64,000 nt of DNA, taken from the NCBI GenBank assembly GCA_036924255.1, contig JAUPFN010000002.1, forward strand, positions 11,829,501 to 11,893,500. The letters are read 5' to 3'. The notes under the pieces were generated by a model, which ran no database searches, was not told the DNA's origin, and worked only from the letters and a program-made list of their open reading frames with translations. Each line of letters starts with the position of its first letter. Positions within the stretch are counted from its first letter, which is position 1. A program made the position numbers and the translations under genes. Source of the DNA: Apodemia mormo. Its lineage: Eukaryota > Arthropoda > Insecta > Lepidoptera > Riodinidae. Below are positions 1 to 13,078 of the stretch, piece by piece.

Positions 1-560
1 TATCGAGTGGAGGTACAGTTTCTAAATATAGAGGTATTACATCAGAAACCCTTGTTAAGTACAGTCCAGTCAAACGCGTTCACTGGCAACTGTATCTCAT
101 AAGTGTTCAGGTACAATCAGATACGTGTTGATCGTGATTTTATTCTGTTATTGTTTATTTCAGAGTACCTTCCGTTCCTACCGTTAAATCACTTATTCTT
201 TTAAATTAAATAACTTAGGTACTAATACGAACTGTTTTTAATAACTTACTAGTCTGACCGGATACATTTGCAGAATAGACGATCTACCAGCATTCCTGCC
301 AAATAATTATACTGCCTGTTGTAAAATGCAAACGATTGGCCAAGTGTGTCACTATTAGTACTAGGTGGTAAAGTTTTGCAGAAAGTCACCCAGGATCGGT
401 ATCGCCGTACCTTTTCCTACTGCAAAAGAATGAATATTTGTCATTTTGATACTTGGAAGTCAAGTTAGTTGATTAGCATGTCACATAACAGACCGGGAAA
501 TAATGACACAAAATATTAGATGATTTGTACTGAATGTTCTTCAGGGGTCTAATTATGTAA
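1..560. other. No gene; decayed repeat fragment
   Basis: AT-rich sequence without convincing coding. Around 335-430 there is a weak minus-strand match to interspersed repeat family A (the 'ctaggtggtaaagttttgcag' type of end). Nothing else is recognised. Confidence 0.4.
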
Positions 561-592
561 TGATAAAAAGGAAAATAATGGTCATAGCGCTG

Positions 593-1731
593 GTACCGGC
601 GGTACGCCAACACATTAATTAAAGAAAAACAATTGATCAATTTGTACCAAGCTAGTTTTTGCACAGCCAATCATTACGAAAATTACCTTGCCAAACTTTT
701 GCGACGGTTCCTAATAACCGCCATACCGCCGCAGAGTAAACTTTTTCTTTTTGCAAAATGATTTGTATCATCCTAAAACATTTTTTTAACTGTTCTCCGT
801 GTGATCATAAATTGAAGTCTGATAATGCCATGCCTATAGGAAGTGACGAATGGGTACAACATTTTTTTAATTGTAAGATTTTGTTCGTATTTCGGACGGT
901 TTGTACCAGAATGGCACTAATTTTTCTGTTAACTTTCAGGTTTAACGAATATAAATACAAAATTTCAAACACTTAGGTCGCGGCAATCTTGTCTTATAAC
1001 CAAATGTTACGTTGTATAATATTGTACAATTTCTTCCTTCCACCTCTCAAACGATTCCACGAATTGTAGAGGTCTAGGTTCATGGCATACATGTAACAAA
1101 TGATTTTATGTGTTGTACCCTAAAACCGTGAAACCCTGAAACCGAAAAATCAAGTTTTTCAAGGATGGCACCACTTTTTCCGCTTACTAGAAATATGGCA
1201 AAATATAATAATGGTCTCATTGCATCATATAATTTCCACAAATCCAAATGCCATACACATACAAATCGTCTGAATTTTTTTTAATATCTTGGCTTAAGTT
1301 GTCTCCCCCATGGTTACAATCTGGGATAATTTTTTTAGGTACAATTGTATCAAAACGAACAGAATACAATAATGCCACGCTGTTAAAAATATTTTACGTA
1401 TTGTAGAGTCATATTTTTAAAACGTGACGTAAAATAAGTTTTTAAGTATGGCTACATTTTTTCCCGTACTAGAAGTATGGCAAATATAATAACGGTCACG
1501 TTTTATCAAATGCTTTCCAAAACTCCAAATGCAATACTGGTACACATCGTTTTGTAAGAAAAAATTACTTCTTTGCAGCGGTATGACGGCCACTTGGAAC
1601 CGTCAGAAAAGTATGGCATGGTGAATTTCGAAAATAGCTACTCGATTATGATTAGTTGTGCAAAAATTAGCTTGGTACAAATAGTTGAATCGTTTTTTTT
1701 TTAAATTAATGTGTTGGCGTCGGTATGGCGG
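593..1731. mobile_element. DNA element with ~90-bp terminal inverted repeats and internal direct repeats
   Basis: The stretch near 605-680 (CGCCAACACATTAATT, TTGTACCAAGCTAGTTTTTG) recurs inverted near 1650-1725. The interior holds a direct repeat of about 115 bp at roughly 1164-1280 and 1445-1560, sharing TTTTTCC-TACTAGAA-TATGGCAAA. No transposase frame is present, so it looks non-autonomous. The outer ends are uncertain and could extend some tens of bases on each side. Confidence 0.55.
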
Positions 1732-1959
1732 GTTGTAAGCTACACCGGAAAAGTATGGCATTACGCTACCGCCTACTTCTTTTTTACCGACTATCGAAAA
1801 ATACAAGAATTTTTGTGCACCAAATCGTTCGACACTCGTAATTTATTCGACACGTTCGTTAAACGGCCACGCGATTGGGCCGCCGCCGGTCCAGCCTATG
1901 AACATTTCCCTTTCCTTCCAATTTTCCTTTTTGTTGTTACGCAATTAGTCCCCTGAAGA

Positions 1960-2735
1960 ACCATCTAATATGTTGTATCATCTCCCGGTCCATAAGCATT
2001 TCAACGCGCTACATGGATGAAAATACATCATTAACATCTTTAGTGTCTAAAGGCAGTGGATGTTACTTATTACCAAGGGAGCTATTTGTTTATTTAATAT
2101 CCTATGCTATAAAAACATCATTAGCAAATTTTACATAAAAATATTTTTTAAATGCAGGAGTTTTGATCTTTATATTGTTAACATTGTTTTAGAACAATGA
2201 GCTCGTGCGTAAATTGTGCCATATCAATGTTATGATAAAATAATTTATTTTTCACAAATATCGATGAAATATATTATTTAAAAAATTTAGAAAACGTTAG
2301 ACATTTCAATCACTTAAATTATTTAAGGTCACGGGCACGCTATCAGACTAGCTCTTTTTTTAGCTGTCTACAGGCTATTCTCACCAATGACTTTCCAAAA
2401 TCGAATGATGCTTTATTAATGTTTGCTCAGTCATCTCTTGTATTATTACAGCTTGCCAATGATCTTGGAAGCTTAGTAAACAAAAATTAAATTAACAATA
2501 ACTATAATTTTAACGGTACTTATAAAGTTACTGTGTTCTTTTTAATTAGCCTAATTTAGATTATTTGACTAGATTTTTTGATATTTTGTAAGAGCAAAAT
2601 GTTTTTAGTTCTCTGTTCCGTGTCCACAAGAAAAATAGGCTTACCGTCTTAGAACATCTTCTATATTCCTATAAGAATAACAGATCTACTTCCAAATAGT
2701 GGATCTGGAACTATGCTGTGTTTATTTAATCAGAT
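1960..2735. other. No gene seen
   Basis: AT-rich sequence with no open frame, RNA gene or repeat that I can recognise. Confidence 0.4.
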
Positions 2736-2739
2736 TTTT

Positions 2740-3030
2740 AAGCTATTGCATAGCTTCTATCGCGGGCCTTGAGCGTGGAGACCGAATCCAGAAATTCCGT
2801 AACGAAAATAAACCTAACACCCCCCACTCCGACCGGCACAGAGGTGATACTTTTTAGTTTTTTCATTTTTTTTTATCGGTCACCACGCTCAAAGTGTAAC
2901 TTGAATTAATATCAAAGAAAAAAAACAAAGAAAAACAATACTGCATAAATAAATATATAATTGTAATTGCATAAGTTGATAAAAAATGCTATGCAATAGC
3001 TTTACCGCGGCAGTCTCCAAGTGCCACACG
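2740..3030. repeat. Repeat with palindromic AGCTATTGCATAGCT ends
   Basis: A near-perfect palindrome (AGCTATTGCATAGCT) at about 2742 recurs in inverse form at about 2986 (GCTATGCAATAGCT). Each is next to a CGCGG-containing stretch, and a C-rich tract follows the first. It looks like a transposon-derived segment of unknown class. Confidence 0.4.
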
Positions 3031-3218
3031 TCTTTTTATTTATTTTATTTAAATGTATGCACAACAATGTACAAAGGTGGACTTAATGCAAAGTGGCATT
3101 CTCTACCAGTCACCCTAACTTAATCAGATAACAATATAAAAGATGCATAGAATTGCTCGATTAACATTAACACAAGCTAAAACTAAATATTATAAATATC
3201 GGAAAATAGGATACAAAA

Positions 3219-3510
3219 AGGCAAACGGCTCTCCTGATGGAAATAACTACTAGATATTTATTCATGTATTGAATAGTAGACACCAAACTTGGTAACATAG
3301 ATGCGTTGACATTCGCGAGACGGAGATGTAATAATTCGAAGTTTACCGGCTACTTCACCCGCCAAACCAAAATACGAAAGTGTGTGCATTGAGGCAGAAA
3401 TGAGCAAAGCGATGATATAAAACCCAGGTGACCCTTTGCAGAATTCTACAACATTGAATCATTGAATGTTAGAGCTGCGTTTGACCAAACGCTTGCTTCT
3501 TAAAAATCAC
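3219..3510 (+). repeat. Interspersed repeat family A, degenerate copy
   Basis: Recognisable blocks CGGCTCTCCTGATGGAAA, TAGACACCAAA and GTTTACCGGCTACTTCACCC appear in the same order as in the better copies at 4472 and 23488. Confidence 0.55.
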
Positions 3511-3733
3511 CTAATAGGAAAGCAGCTTAGTCTATACTTTAAAAAGTCTCACAAGTTAGAACCAACACAGAGTATTATCGTAATATTACACACAGGTAGG
3601 GGGGTATGTATAAAAAAGGCACGTGAGCCCTCAGCCTGTAGATGACGGCTCACGTGATTTTTACAATATACGAGCACATACGTAAAAAGTTCTCTCGATT
3701 ATTCCAGGATACTATTCACAGATCCAGACCTGA

Positions 3734-3943
3734 GTGCTAAGTGTGAGTTTTTCTTTTCGCATTCGATCGTGACCGCGTTTCGAGTTTACTAGGAATTTGT
3801 ATGTGATTTATACAGCGCCACCTAGTGGTAAACGTGAGAAACCAGTTTACCACTAGGTGGCGCTGTACAAATCACATACAAATTCCTAGTAAACTCGAAA
3901 CGCGCTCACGATCGAATGCGAAAAGAAAAACTCCACTTAGCAC
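3734..3943. mobile_element. Foldback MITE, ~100-bp arms with 11-nt loop
   Basis: Left arm 3734-3833 and right arm 3845-3943 are near-perfect inverted repeats (GTGCTAAGTG at the tips, CCTAGTGGTAAAC next to the loop). A second copy with most of one arm deleted is at 47842-47970. Transcription would give a ~100-bp RNA hairpin. Confidence 0.8.
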
Positions 3944-4471
3944 TCTGATGACAATGCGTTCACTTGGAAAATACACCCTTCTTAAAAAAGAAATCCTATG
4001 GGTTTGGTTTGGTTAAATCATACAACATACAACCTCCTCATTTATTTCAAGTTGTTCAAAACCGCAGGCTTAACGAAGTATAGTACTCGCTACCTTTAAA
4101 CTTAAGTCTCTACGGAATATGACAAGAGTCAGATACATCATGTTTAAACGGACATCGCGTGTGAAAGATAGAACTGAATATTTAAAATATGCCTGTGACT
4201 ATTCTGTACGTACATATTACTTGTCTAAGTATCATGAAGTTATTATAGCGCCGCTTGAACTGGAACAGAAAACAGTTTCTAACTTTTAAAACACAGGTTT
4301 TACCGTTTACAAATGACCGCTATTAAGTTTTGAGCTAATTGATACGGCAAATATAAATTAAGTAATGTAGAGATCTATTTTAATATTTCAACACTTTCAA
4401 AGGTGAAGGTCGTAAGAAACACTTAACAACGACTGGACTAATTATCCATTACATTATACATATTTTAGTTT

Positions 4472-4746
4472 CTTTTTATATCATAAGATAGCAAACAAGC
4501 AGATGGGTCTCCTGATGGAAAGAGTCAACCATCGCCTATAGACACCAAAGATGTTAATGGTGCGTTGCTCTCTTGTGGCGAGGTCTTATGCCACATGCAT
4601 AAGTTTACCGGCTACCTTACCCTCCAAACCGGAACACGACAGTGACCAGCACGGACGCTATTGCGGCAGGAATAGGTAAGGCGGTGGTACCAGACCCGGT
4701 CGAGCCGATGCAGAACTCTACCACCTAGTAGTCACGATGCAATTGA
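4472..4746 (+). repeat. Interspersed repeat family A, good copy
   Basis: It starts at TATATCATAAGATAGCAAAC, passes through CTCCTGATGGAAAGAGTCAA, ACACCAAAGATGTTAATGG and GGAACACGACAGTGACCAGC, and ends near CTACCACCTAGTAGTCACGA. There is no coding content. At least a dozen copies are present in the window in both orientations. Class not determined. Confidence 0.7.
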
Positions 4747-4749
4747 CCC

Positions 4750-6410
4750 CCCCCACCCCCCACTATTTGTTTCTTAAAGGAGTATTAAATCATTAAAAAA
4801 ATACCAAATATCGAGCTGCTAGCTGCTACTTTGATATTCGTGGATCAACCAAAAAAGGCAATAACACTTTTGTCCAACCCGCGGATCGAACTCGAAATAT
4901 AAATGAAATAATTTCTATATTAGTAGTATTACTATTAGCCATTAATATATATCAATGCTATTAATATAGAAATTATTATTTACTATTTTAGTAACTGAAT
5001 TGATATATTCTACTCATTAGAGATTCAATTTCTACTAAGTAACCCTTCTGTTGGAAAATTCAGCAAACTAGTACCTTTTGTAATCAGACCATGAGCTTAC
5101 AACATCTGATTCAATTTATAACAATTAGCTGTTGTAATAATAATCAAATCTGTATTAATTTTGAACGGTCTGAATATGCAGCCGCGTAGTCAGTCAGGGT
5201 TATCAACACAATCTACCTTGGTTTAGAGGATGTGGGCGAGCAACATATTTGATATGTGGCTAAAATCCTCGGACGAATGACGGCTTTGGTCATTTCATGT
5301 GCCTAAAATGGGAAAACTACACTCTTACATTTACAACTAACTTCTTATAAGTAAACCATAGCGATCATAACAGAATACAGACTCCCACTTATATAGAATA
5401 GTAAATAGTAAATATAGCGTTTTATATTTGCACATTGATTTTCTTTTGTTGTCGAATAATTTAAGCTGTCAGTTAGATGTACGAATATTAGGCAAGATAA
5501 AAAGGAAAGTGTCCTTTTACGCTAATATTTGAGTTAACTATAACAAGAGAATAATTTCGTAACACTCGTTGAATGTATATTATACAAATATATATCTTCG
5601 TCATTTTATTTCAGAATTTAACAATGATGTAGGAATATGTTAAAGTATTTTACATTTTACCGTGGTACATAGAAAAACTCTCACTACGAGCTATTGATGA
5701 GGAATACGGGTTCTAAGAGCAACACATTTTCTCATCAAGCGAAGCGGAACTTTGTGACAGGACGTCGAACCTATTGTTGTTTCACAACACCTGGATTAAA
5801 AGCCACCATCGTTTTTGTGTGTTTGAAAAGAAACGGCTCTAGTAACAGTTGTATAAAGTGGTAAAAGATTCATATATTTTTGACTTTTTTATGTCAAAAA
5901 ATTAAAGTTTTGTATACAATACTATTGTCACAAAATAGTAAATATATATTTTACTCTGTATCGATCTCAAACCTTTATTAAAAATATACAATCTATTAGG
6001 AGCGAGGCAACTTACATGAATATTTGATAATATTATGGGGTATTAGAGTTATTCCTGTTGACATTACGTCATTGGTTATCGTTGTTGTTAAACTAAAACT
6101 TAAGTTCCGACGATAAAATGTACCTATATATTACGAAGTAACAATAAATTCAAAAATATTTAGCAAATTTATAAGTCAAAATTTTATGGGCCTTTTTAAC
6201 GTTAGATAAACTTAGTTTATTATCATTAAAGTTTAATTGTATAATTAACTAGACCATCACGTTATTTTTACGGTTACCCAAAAGTTTAAGAACTAATTTC
6301 ATTATAATAATATGCATTTATGATATCGCGCACGCTACGGCAACTAGAAACAATTCACATTAACTGTACAATTACAATATTACCATCACCTACTTATGTA
6401 TTACTCGTTT
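4750..6410. other. No gene seen
   Basis: A C-rich run at about 4747 is followed by AT-rich sequence without supported coding or RNA genes. Confidence 0.35.
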
Positions 6411-6905
6411 TTTATATTACATGTAGCAAAGTCAATGGCTCATCTGATGGAAAGAGACAAGCGGTAGCACCCGCCCTTGATTACGGTAGAGCAAAATTGT
6501 CGTTCAACGTCCTTTGTTTGATATTGCCACAATTTACAAAGGATGCAACTCCGTCCTACGTAATCGCACGAAACTTATCGCTTCTGTAAAGGCGCTATCA
6601 AAATTTTATTTTTCGCTCTTAATTGTTTTTTAGATTCGGCAATTTAGCGTTCTGCCTTGGCACTTGGCGCATAGTGGCCGCTCCTCTCGCTCTACCCTAG
6701 TGCCGGCACTGACTACCAACGCGTAACACAAATAATTTTAATGGTGCGTTGTTATTCAAAAGGAATTGACATCTAAATAATATTTTGACCTGCTACCTTA
6801 GACTCCGAACTAGAACACGACAGTCACAAGCAATTTTGCGGCAGAAATAGGAAAGGCGGTTAGCCAAAACCGGGTAAGAATTAGTAGATGACAAACACCT
6901 AGTAG
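6410..6905 (+). repeat. Interspersed repeat family A, degenerate and interrupted copy
   Basis: It begins with GGCTCATCTGATGGAAAGAG and resumes at about 6740 (AATGGTGCGTTGTTATTC) to the end near GTAAGAATTAGTAGATGAC, with unrelated sequence between. Confidence 0.45.
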
Positions 6906-7019
6906 ATAGTAAAATGTGGGTTAAGTGCTATGCCGGGCATAGACTAGATAGGGTTAGTATTTATATCAAAGATTATTAATCCAAAGCCATCCAGTCATTT
7001 CAACATAAAGAAGTTACAA

Positions 7020-7500
7020 AAATTTGTAAAGTGCGTGTCGGGCCAAATATTTGTAAGGCCTTCTAAGCCGTGATAGTTTTTCTTTTAACCCCATTATATT
7101 TACTACTACCATGATTTTTCCACCCTCAAAACCAACCGTTTAACCTGCAGAGGGAGGGGATACTTGACTCTAACAAAAATGGACACTTAAAAGCTTAATA
7201 TTTTATAAACGAGCCCCTTAATCGAAAACTTGTTTCCACAAACCTACAGTATTCTTTTAAAACCTATCCAACGATACCCTATACAATGGGGTACGTGAGG
7301 AAAATATTAACATCCCCACTTTACATGTAGGGGCGTTACCCTGAAAAAAAAGTCACGATTTTATATTACCACTTTGGTGATGTGACTAATATGTACATTC
7401 GTGCCAAATTGCAGCTTTCTAGTACTAAGGATCTCTGAGCAATCGTGCGGACGGACGGACGGATAAGGGTTTCTAGTTTACTTCGGAACCTTAAAAACTA
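7020..7500 (+). repeat. Dispersed repeat ending in GGACGG repeats
   Basis: It starts near AAGTGCGTGTCGGGCC and ends with GGACGGACGGACGGATAAGG and a TTCGGAACCTTAAAAAC end. The same arrangement recurs at 13079-13575 and 13757-14400, and partly inverted near 25290. No coding is present. Confidence 0.5.
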
Positions 7501-7507
7501 CTGTATA

Positions 7508-7650
7508 TAAAATTTTTTATATCATTAGATAGCAAACAAGCAGATGGTTCTCCTGATGGTAAGAGAAATCATCGCCTATAGACACCAAAGATGTTAATGA
7601 TACGTTGCTATCTTGTGCCTAGGTCTAATGCCACATGCATAAGTTTACCG
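7508..7650 (+). repeat. Interspersed repeat family A, 3'-truncated copy
   Basis: It begins TATATCATTAGATAGCAAAC and stops after AAGTTTACCGCATG, about halfway through the family sequence. Confidence 0.65.
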
Positions 7651-8599
7651 CATGAAATAAAATCACGCCAGAGGTATTCCTTAAGTTTTAGCTTTTTATT
7701 CGATACAATAAAATAGCGCAATATGACATATTTTTAGCGACAAAGCGAAACAATAAGGGTTCCTAATTTACTTCGGAATTCTAAAAAAACGAAGTAACAC
7801 AAATTTCGGCATTTATAGAATAAACAATTTATTCTGGTCACTATTGTTTAAAACTTCATCTACCATATGGCTAAAAGCTGGAAGGCTAAAAAGTACAGAT
7901 CGAGCTATAAGCTAGAATATTCCTCAAACCCATGTATTAGTCAGTGCCATACATAATATAGGTATTAATACAGAGGAAAAACATTAAATTCTTTAAAAGG
8001 TAATTTTTTACCTTTTGATTTGATTTACTAGGCTTTTGATATGGCTTAAAGAAGACACTAACACACGTTATGTCTGCTGATAACATGTGTTAGTAATATA
8101 TGAAAACTAAATTATATTATATTATCACACTTCAATGCTTTAGAAATCTCTCTTGATTCTAGTTAGCGGAAACTGACAAAATTTTTTCACTTATACTTTC
8201 CTGCAACTCTCATGTACCGGCCGTCCACAAAAATAAAGAGACCCGTGATACACTTCGCGGTTAGTAGGAAAGTGCAAAATTTGCAAAAGTGATTAGTGCA
8301 AAATGATGCATCAGAGTTATAGCTTTTTGTGTTAATGATATCCGCAACAAGTATTACCACTATCTCCCTTTATGCTTTTAGTTGCCTTTTGAGTATACAA
8401 AAGTTGTACGTATTTATTTATATGTTCCCTATAGATTTCAAAACGTTTGCAGCGATTTTAGGCTGCCGGCCAATTCTGAAGATTGTTTGCAAGTTTTGCA
8501 AAACTTCAGATTAGCCCGACGGATGATCCTGTAAAGGGGTTTGGACAACAGATTGTTGTATAATTTTGATGTCCTATGGTTATAGTAATAGATAATAAA

Positions 8600-8815
8600 T
8601 CACTACATAGTATAAAACAAAGTAGCTTTCCGCTGTCTGTCCCTAATCCCTATGTATGCATAGTTCTTTAAAACTACCCAACGGATTTTGATGCCGTTTT
8701 TTAATAGATAGAGTGATTCAAGATGTAGATTTATATGTATAATAACATCCATTATATAGTAGACAAATACTGTTATAAATATATTTAGCAAAACAACGTT
8801 TGCCGGGTAAGCTAG
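8600..8815 (+). mobile_element. Helitron-like non-autonomous element
   Basis: It starts TCACTACATAGTATAAAAC and ends GCTAG, with an A before and a T after, as expected for Helitron insertion into an AT target. It shares the TTAAAACTACCCAACGGATT block with the element at 14104. Confidence 0.6.
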
Positions 8816-9214
8816 TTATAAATAAATGAATATCCTCTAAAGAAATAATTCAAGTTCGCAGCTTATCTCGCATGTTTATAATAAATAACGTAGTTAACAA
8901 GCGACACTAGTAGAATGAGATTTCAGGGTGTGCCACCAACTTGCCTTGGATTCTGTGCATTCTTTGCTAGGCAATTCGGAACTTAACAAATACCGACGCG
9001 TCGTTTAAATAAGTTTATCTTTTATTCATAAACACATTACCTATTAATAAAATGTGAAAAGGTACAGTAGCAAAATAGACTACTTTTTACCCGTCCGTCG
9101 ACTATAGTATAGTCTGTCCGTGTAGTGTATATGTATGTTTATTTATTTAGCACGCTCTGTAGCCCAAACAGTTTGATATATTTTAGCTTAAGAAGAGTCG
9201 TTAGATTTGTCTTA

Positions 9215-9370
9215 ATTGTGAGGGTGGCATATGCTGAGTCACAGACCATACCTTGTAGACCGAAAAACTACAGTGCCAAGCAATTACTCTATTGCGGCAG
9301 GAATAGGCAAGATCGTAGTACTAAGTACGGATAAGTTGTTGCTGAACTCTACCACATAGAAGTCACGATA
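9215..9370 (+). repeat. Interspersed repeat family A, fragment
   Basis: Only the second half is present (ATTGCGGCAGGAATAGGCAA, GAACTCTACCACATAGAAGT). Confidence 0.5.
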
Positions 9371-10490
9371 GTAGTAATAGTTTCGAATTAGACAGTTTAT
9401 TGATACTTGTTCGTCGCATCGGTAAATTGTCTGTATTAATGATAATATTAGTACAGGAACTTAATAGATTTTGGGCGGACACCTCGAATACTATTGAGGC
9501 TCTGCACCAAATATCAGGCATCTAGGTGGTAGAAAATTTACCAAAGTTAATATTACTGGATCCTCCCACTCCCTTACGTTACTATCAAATTTAAAAATTC
9601 TAAGATTTTATAAATTTTAGCTTGCATTTAACCCACCATACCTTAATCTGACTGGCTTCAGTGTTTCCATGTCACTGTGTTATTATTATTATTTGTAATG
9701 CAAATAAAATATTTTATAGTATCAGTATCAAGTATTAAATGTAATAAAATATGATCCGTTAGGTATCAAGTCTGATATGCTGTATATGAAGGTGGCAAAC
9801 GGTTAAGCCCGTGCAGAGTATAAGTGTTCTGTGAACCCGTGTAATAAACTATGGCGCGATAACGGTAGTGCACTGTGCACTTCTAGAGATGAAAGGGTCA
9901 TGCCCTCTATAAATCAAATTTAACATGCAATGACTTGATATATTCAATTGTCGTATTTGTGGTCGATTGTGCGTCACTTGGTTTATCATCGTTACGAATT
10001 ACGATGCAAATTGCGTAGGTACACATTTTACATTTACATTTTACATAAAACATCTATCTCAGCTAAAATCAGTCATTGGGTCTTCTAATCTTCTTTTCTA
10101 TAAGTATATGCCGTAATAGTACGAAAGAGAAAACCGAGGTTTGGAAATAACAATCGCCGAAATTATAGGATTAAAATTAAACTACCCTAACCCTGCAGTT
10201 AAAAATGTTTATTTTTGACTGTGAGGTTAATTTTAATAGCATAACAAAATACAACAGCATGCTAATATGAAATATCCACTGCCTAAAGACGTTAAGGATA
10301 AATAATGCGCTATTTTTTTATGATGATTATTGGATGATAGTCGAGGTGACGTCACCACTGTGGAAGTTGATAACATCACACAAGAATGGACGCGGATAAG
10401 GGAAGATCTTCCCAGCCATAAAAATGTGTGCCGCCTGAGGACTTTAAGTCATCGATATAGGCAGATAGCCGCACAGATCTGAGCGATCGA
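9370..10490. other. No gene seen
   Basis: No supported coding, RNA gene or recognised repeat before the LINE at 10503. Confidence 0.35.
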
Positions 10491-10502
10491 AGGGGGAGGC
10501 TT

Positions 10503-11797
10503 TGGCAGTTAGTTTGGACATAGCGAAGGCATTTGATCGGGTATGGCACAAAGCAGAGAAGTGCTTTGACTTCTCTCCAAACTCTTTTTTAATAGGCGTC
10601 CCGTGAAACACTGCAATTGGATCACCAGTTTTTTGGCAGATCGGAGTATTAAGGTCATTGTCGATGGCGCATGCTTTGAACTTAAACCTGGCAATGCTGG
10701 TGTTCCTCAGGGCTGTGTGCTATTACCTACACTGTTTCTTCTGCATATTAATGATATGTTGCAATTAAGCAGCATTCCTTGTTATGCGGATGACAGTACG
10801 GGTGATGCTTTGTACACCGGCCGCAGCGGGGTTTCTCAACAACAAATCAACGAGTGCCAGAACAAATTTGTTTCAGAAATCGAATAACAACTTTTCACAA
10901 CCTCAAAGTGGGCTCGACTAAACTTAGTCCACTTTAGCCCCAAAAAGACAGAAGTTTGTGCGTTTTCCACTAAAAAATCTCCCTTTGTCGTATCTCCTCG
11001 CTACTAAAATACTTCCCTATCAGCCACAGCCAGTCTTGAAATTCTTGGGGCTGACATATCGAGTAACGTTCAATTCCGTAGTCACTTGAAAGGCAAGATC
11101 AAAAAAGCCATAAAAAGCTAGGTGTTCAGCAGGGCCAGGCAGTACTACATACCGGCCCAACTACATACCAACATACCTACAACTTTATAAGGCACAAATC
11201 CGGCCTCATATGGAGTACTGCTCTCACTTGCGGGTAGGGGCTCCTCAGTACCTGCTCCTTCCTATTGACCATTCAGCGTAGAGCGGCTCGAATCGTCGAA
11301 GACAGGATTATTTCTGGTCGGCTTGATTCTTTGGAATTACGTAGAGATTTGGCTTCGTTCTGCATCTTCTATCGGAGTGTTCAGAGGAACTATTTGGATT
11401 AATTCCTGCCGCAGAATTTCACCATCGGACATCGCGACAAAATTCGAAATTTCATTTTCACCATCTCGATGTCTGGAAATCCACAACTGTGCGATTCTCG
11501 AGGCCTTTTGATCCCCACTCTACTCCTCTGTGGAACCAATTACCGGCAGGAGTTTTTACGAACGGGCACAACTTAGGGACCTTCAAGAAAAAGCCTACTC
11601 TTTCTTTAAAGGCCGGCAACGCAACTGCAGGAGTTTTTACGAACGGCCACAACTTAGGGACCTTCAAGAAAAAAGCCTACTCTTTCTTTAAAGGCCGGCA
11701 ACGCAACTGCAAGTCTTCTGATAGTGTAGTCGTCCATGGGCAGCGCAGGTAAGCCTACTGTCCGTTTGTCCAGCGGGCAGAATCAGGTTAATAAAAA
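10503..11797 (+). pseudogene. Dead jockey-like non-LTR retrotransposon, 3' half (reverse transcriptase to poly-A)
   Basis: Reverse-transcriptase blocks are readable across frames. Motif A is SLDIAKAFDRVWHKA. The fingers/palm part includes CNWITSFLADRSIKVIVDG and NAGVPQGCVLLPTLFLLHIND. The catalytic YADD is in CYADDSTGD. C-terminal blocks include HMEYCSHL (shifted frames) and PLWNQLPAGVFTNG-LGTFKKK. Several frameshifts and stops separate them. The 5' part, including the endonuclease, is missing. The end has an 81-bp tandem duplication (11546-11626 and 11627-11708) and a short A-run tail. Related 3' ends occur at 22566, 23236 and 42175. Confidence 0.88.
11546..11708 (+). repeat. 81-bp tandem duplication in the LINE 3' end
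   Basis: Two copies begin GCAGGAGTTTTTACGAACGG, with a period of 81 bp. The second has one extra A in an A-run. It duplicates the C-terminal coding segment of the dead LINE. Confidence 0.85.
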
Positions 11798-11799
11798 AA

Positions 11800-13078
11800 A
11801 ATGAGTGAATCAAGAGTTCATAGAGTTCAAGATCAAATCAAATATGATCGTATAGCTATTATCGCCTACGACCACTATAAATTATATTTTAAATGTGTTA
11901 CCATTGCGTTAACTGGACCTCCTAAATAGTTGACAGCATTAATGGTTTTCAATCACGTCGCGAATTACATGAGAGCCCTATGATTGCTGGACATGCCTAC
12001 AATATGAACACTTTCACTAGATACTTGACACACCATAAACATATCCTGTCATGTGGAACACGTCATATAACTCTTGCTATGTGACAACTATACATTGACA
12101 TCAAAGAGTATATAATCACTACGTTTTACATTGACATCGTTCAATACGATTTAACGATTAAAAATCAATAGATCTGCAATGTTTGCCGATAATATACCTA
12201 ATGTATGTATCAAACATACTCTAGAAAGAAATTTATTAAAAACTTCACGTTAAAATTACAAGTTACCTAAAAGTAACTACCTACAAGTTACGAGAAACTG
12301 ATTAAGTAGGAGCCGGTACAAATTGTAAGGCTTCACATAAAACGTAACATAAAGTAACTGTAAAGTAATAGTGCTCGATAATGAAGACAGAGAGAAGATA
12401 TTATATCCATGCAATTATGAACAATAATTTCCTATAGACCTGAATGTATACTAATGCTTAATGTTGTTTATATTCAATACATTGTCCGTTTGCACGTTTA
12501 AAATGATTTTTAGTGTAGTCAAATTCATTTAGAAAGTATTTAAATAGTTTGATGCAGTGAACTATATCGAATAATATGTTCTAGGCAAAAGGAAATCAAA
12601 CATAGGTACATATTTCAGGAAGTCCCTCAAAGGAATTCATGTTGGGTCCGGCTTGACTTGAACATTTCCTTTCATTTACTATCTCTAATTAAGATAAATT
12701 AATACTTTTATTTATTCTTTTGCTTGTAACATGAAGTCATACTCGTATATGCTGCTTAAAAATATGAAAATTAATTATTACTAAAGAATGTATGAAATAA
12801 CATTTTTATTTTAGTTGTAAGTTCATTTTATTCTTTTCGTTTCGTTATTATTATTGGGTTGAATATAAATAGTTACTTGTTTGCTAAGCATTTATTTATG
12901 ATATTTTAGGTGTTATAACACGAGTCTTGATGACAGGAGAGCGACGTGATTTTCTTGTTAAAAAATTTAAACAAACAAAATCTTACATCAATTCTTAATA
13001 CTTCAAGGATTGCGAGTTTGATGTTTTTTTAACATAATGATAGCAACCAAGTAAAAGCAATTTCATAATAAATATAAA
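11800..13078. other. No gene seen
   Basis: AT-rich sequence without supported coding. A few short direct repeats of AAGTTAC/AAGTAAC occur near 12250-12370. Confidence 0.35.

Noticed and set aside
10509..10694. Minus-strand 61-codon open frame
   Set aside because: It lies antisense to the reverse-transcriptase motifs of the dead LINE at 10503.
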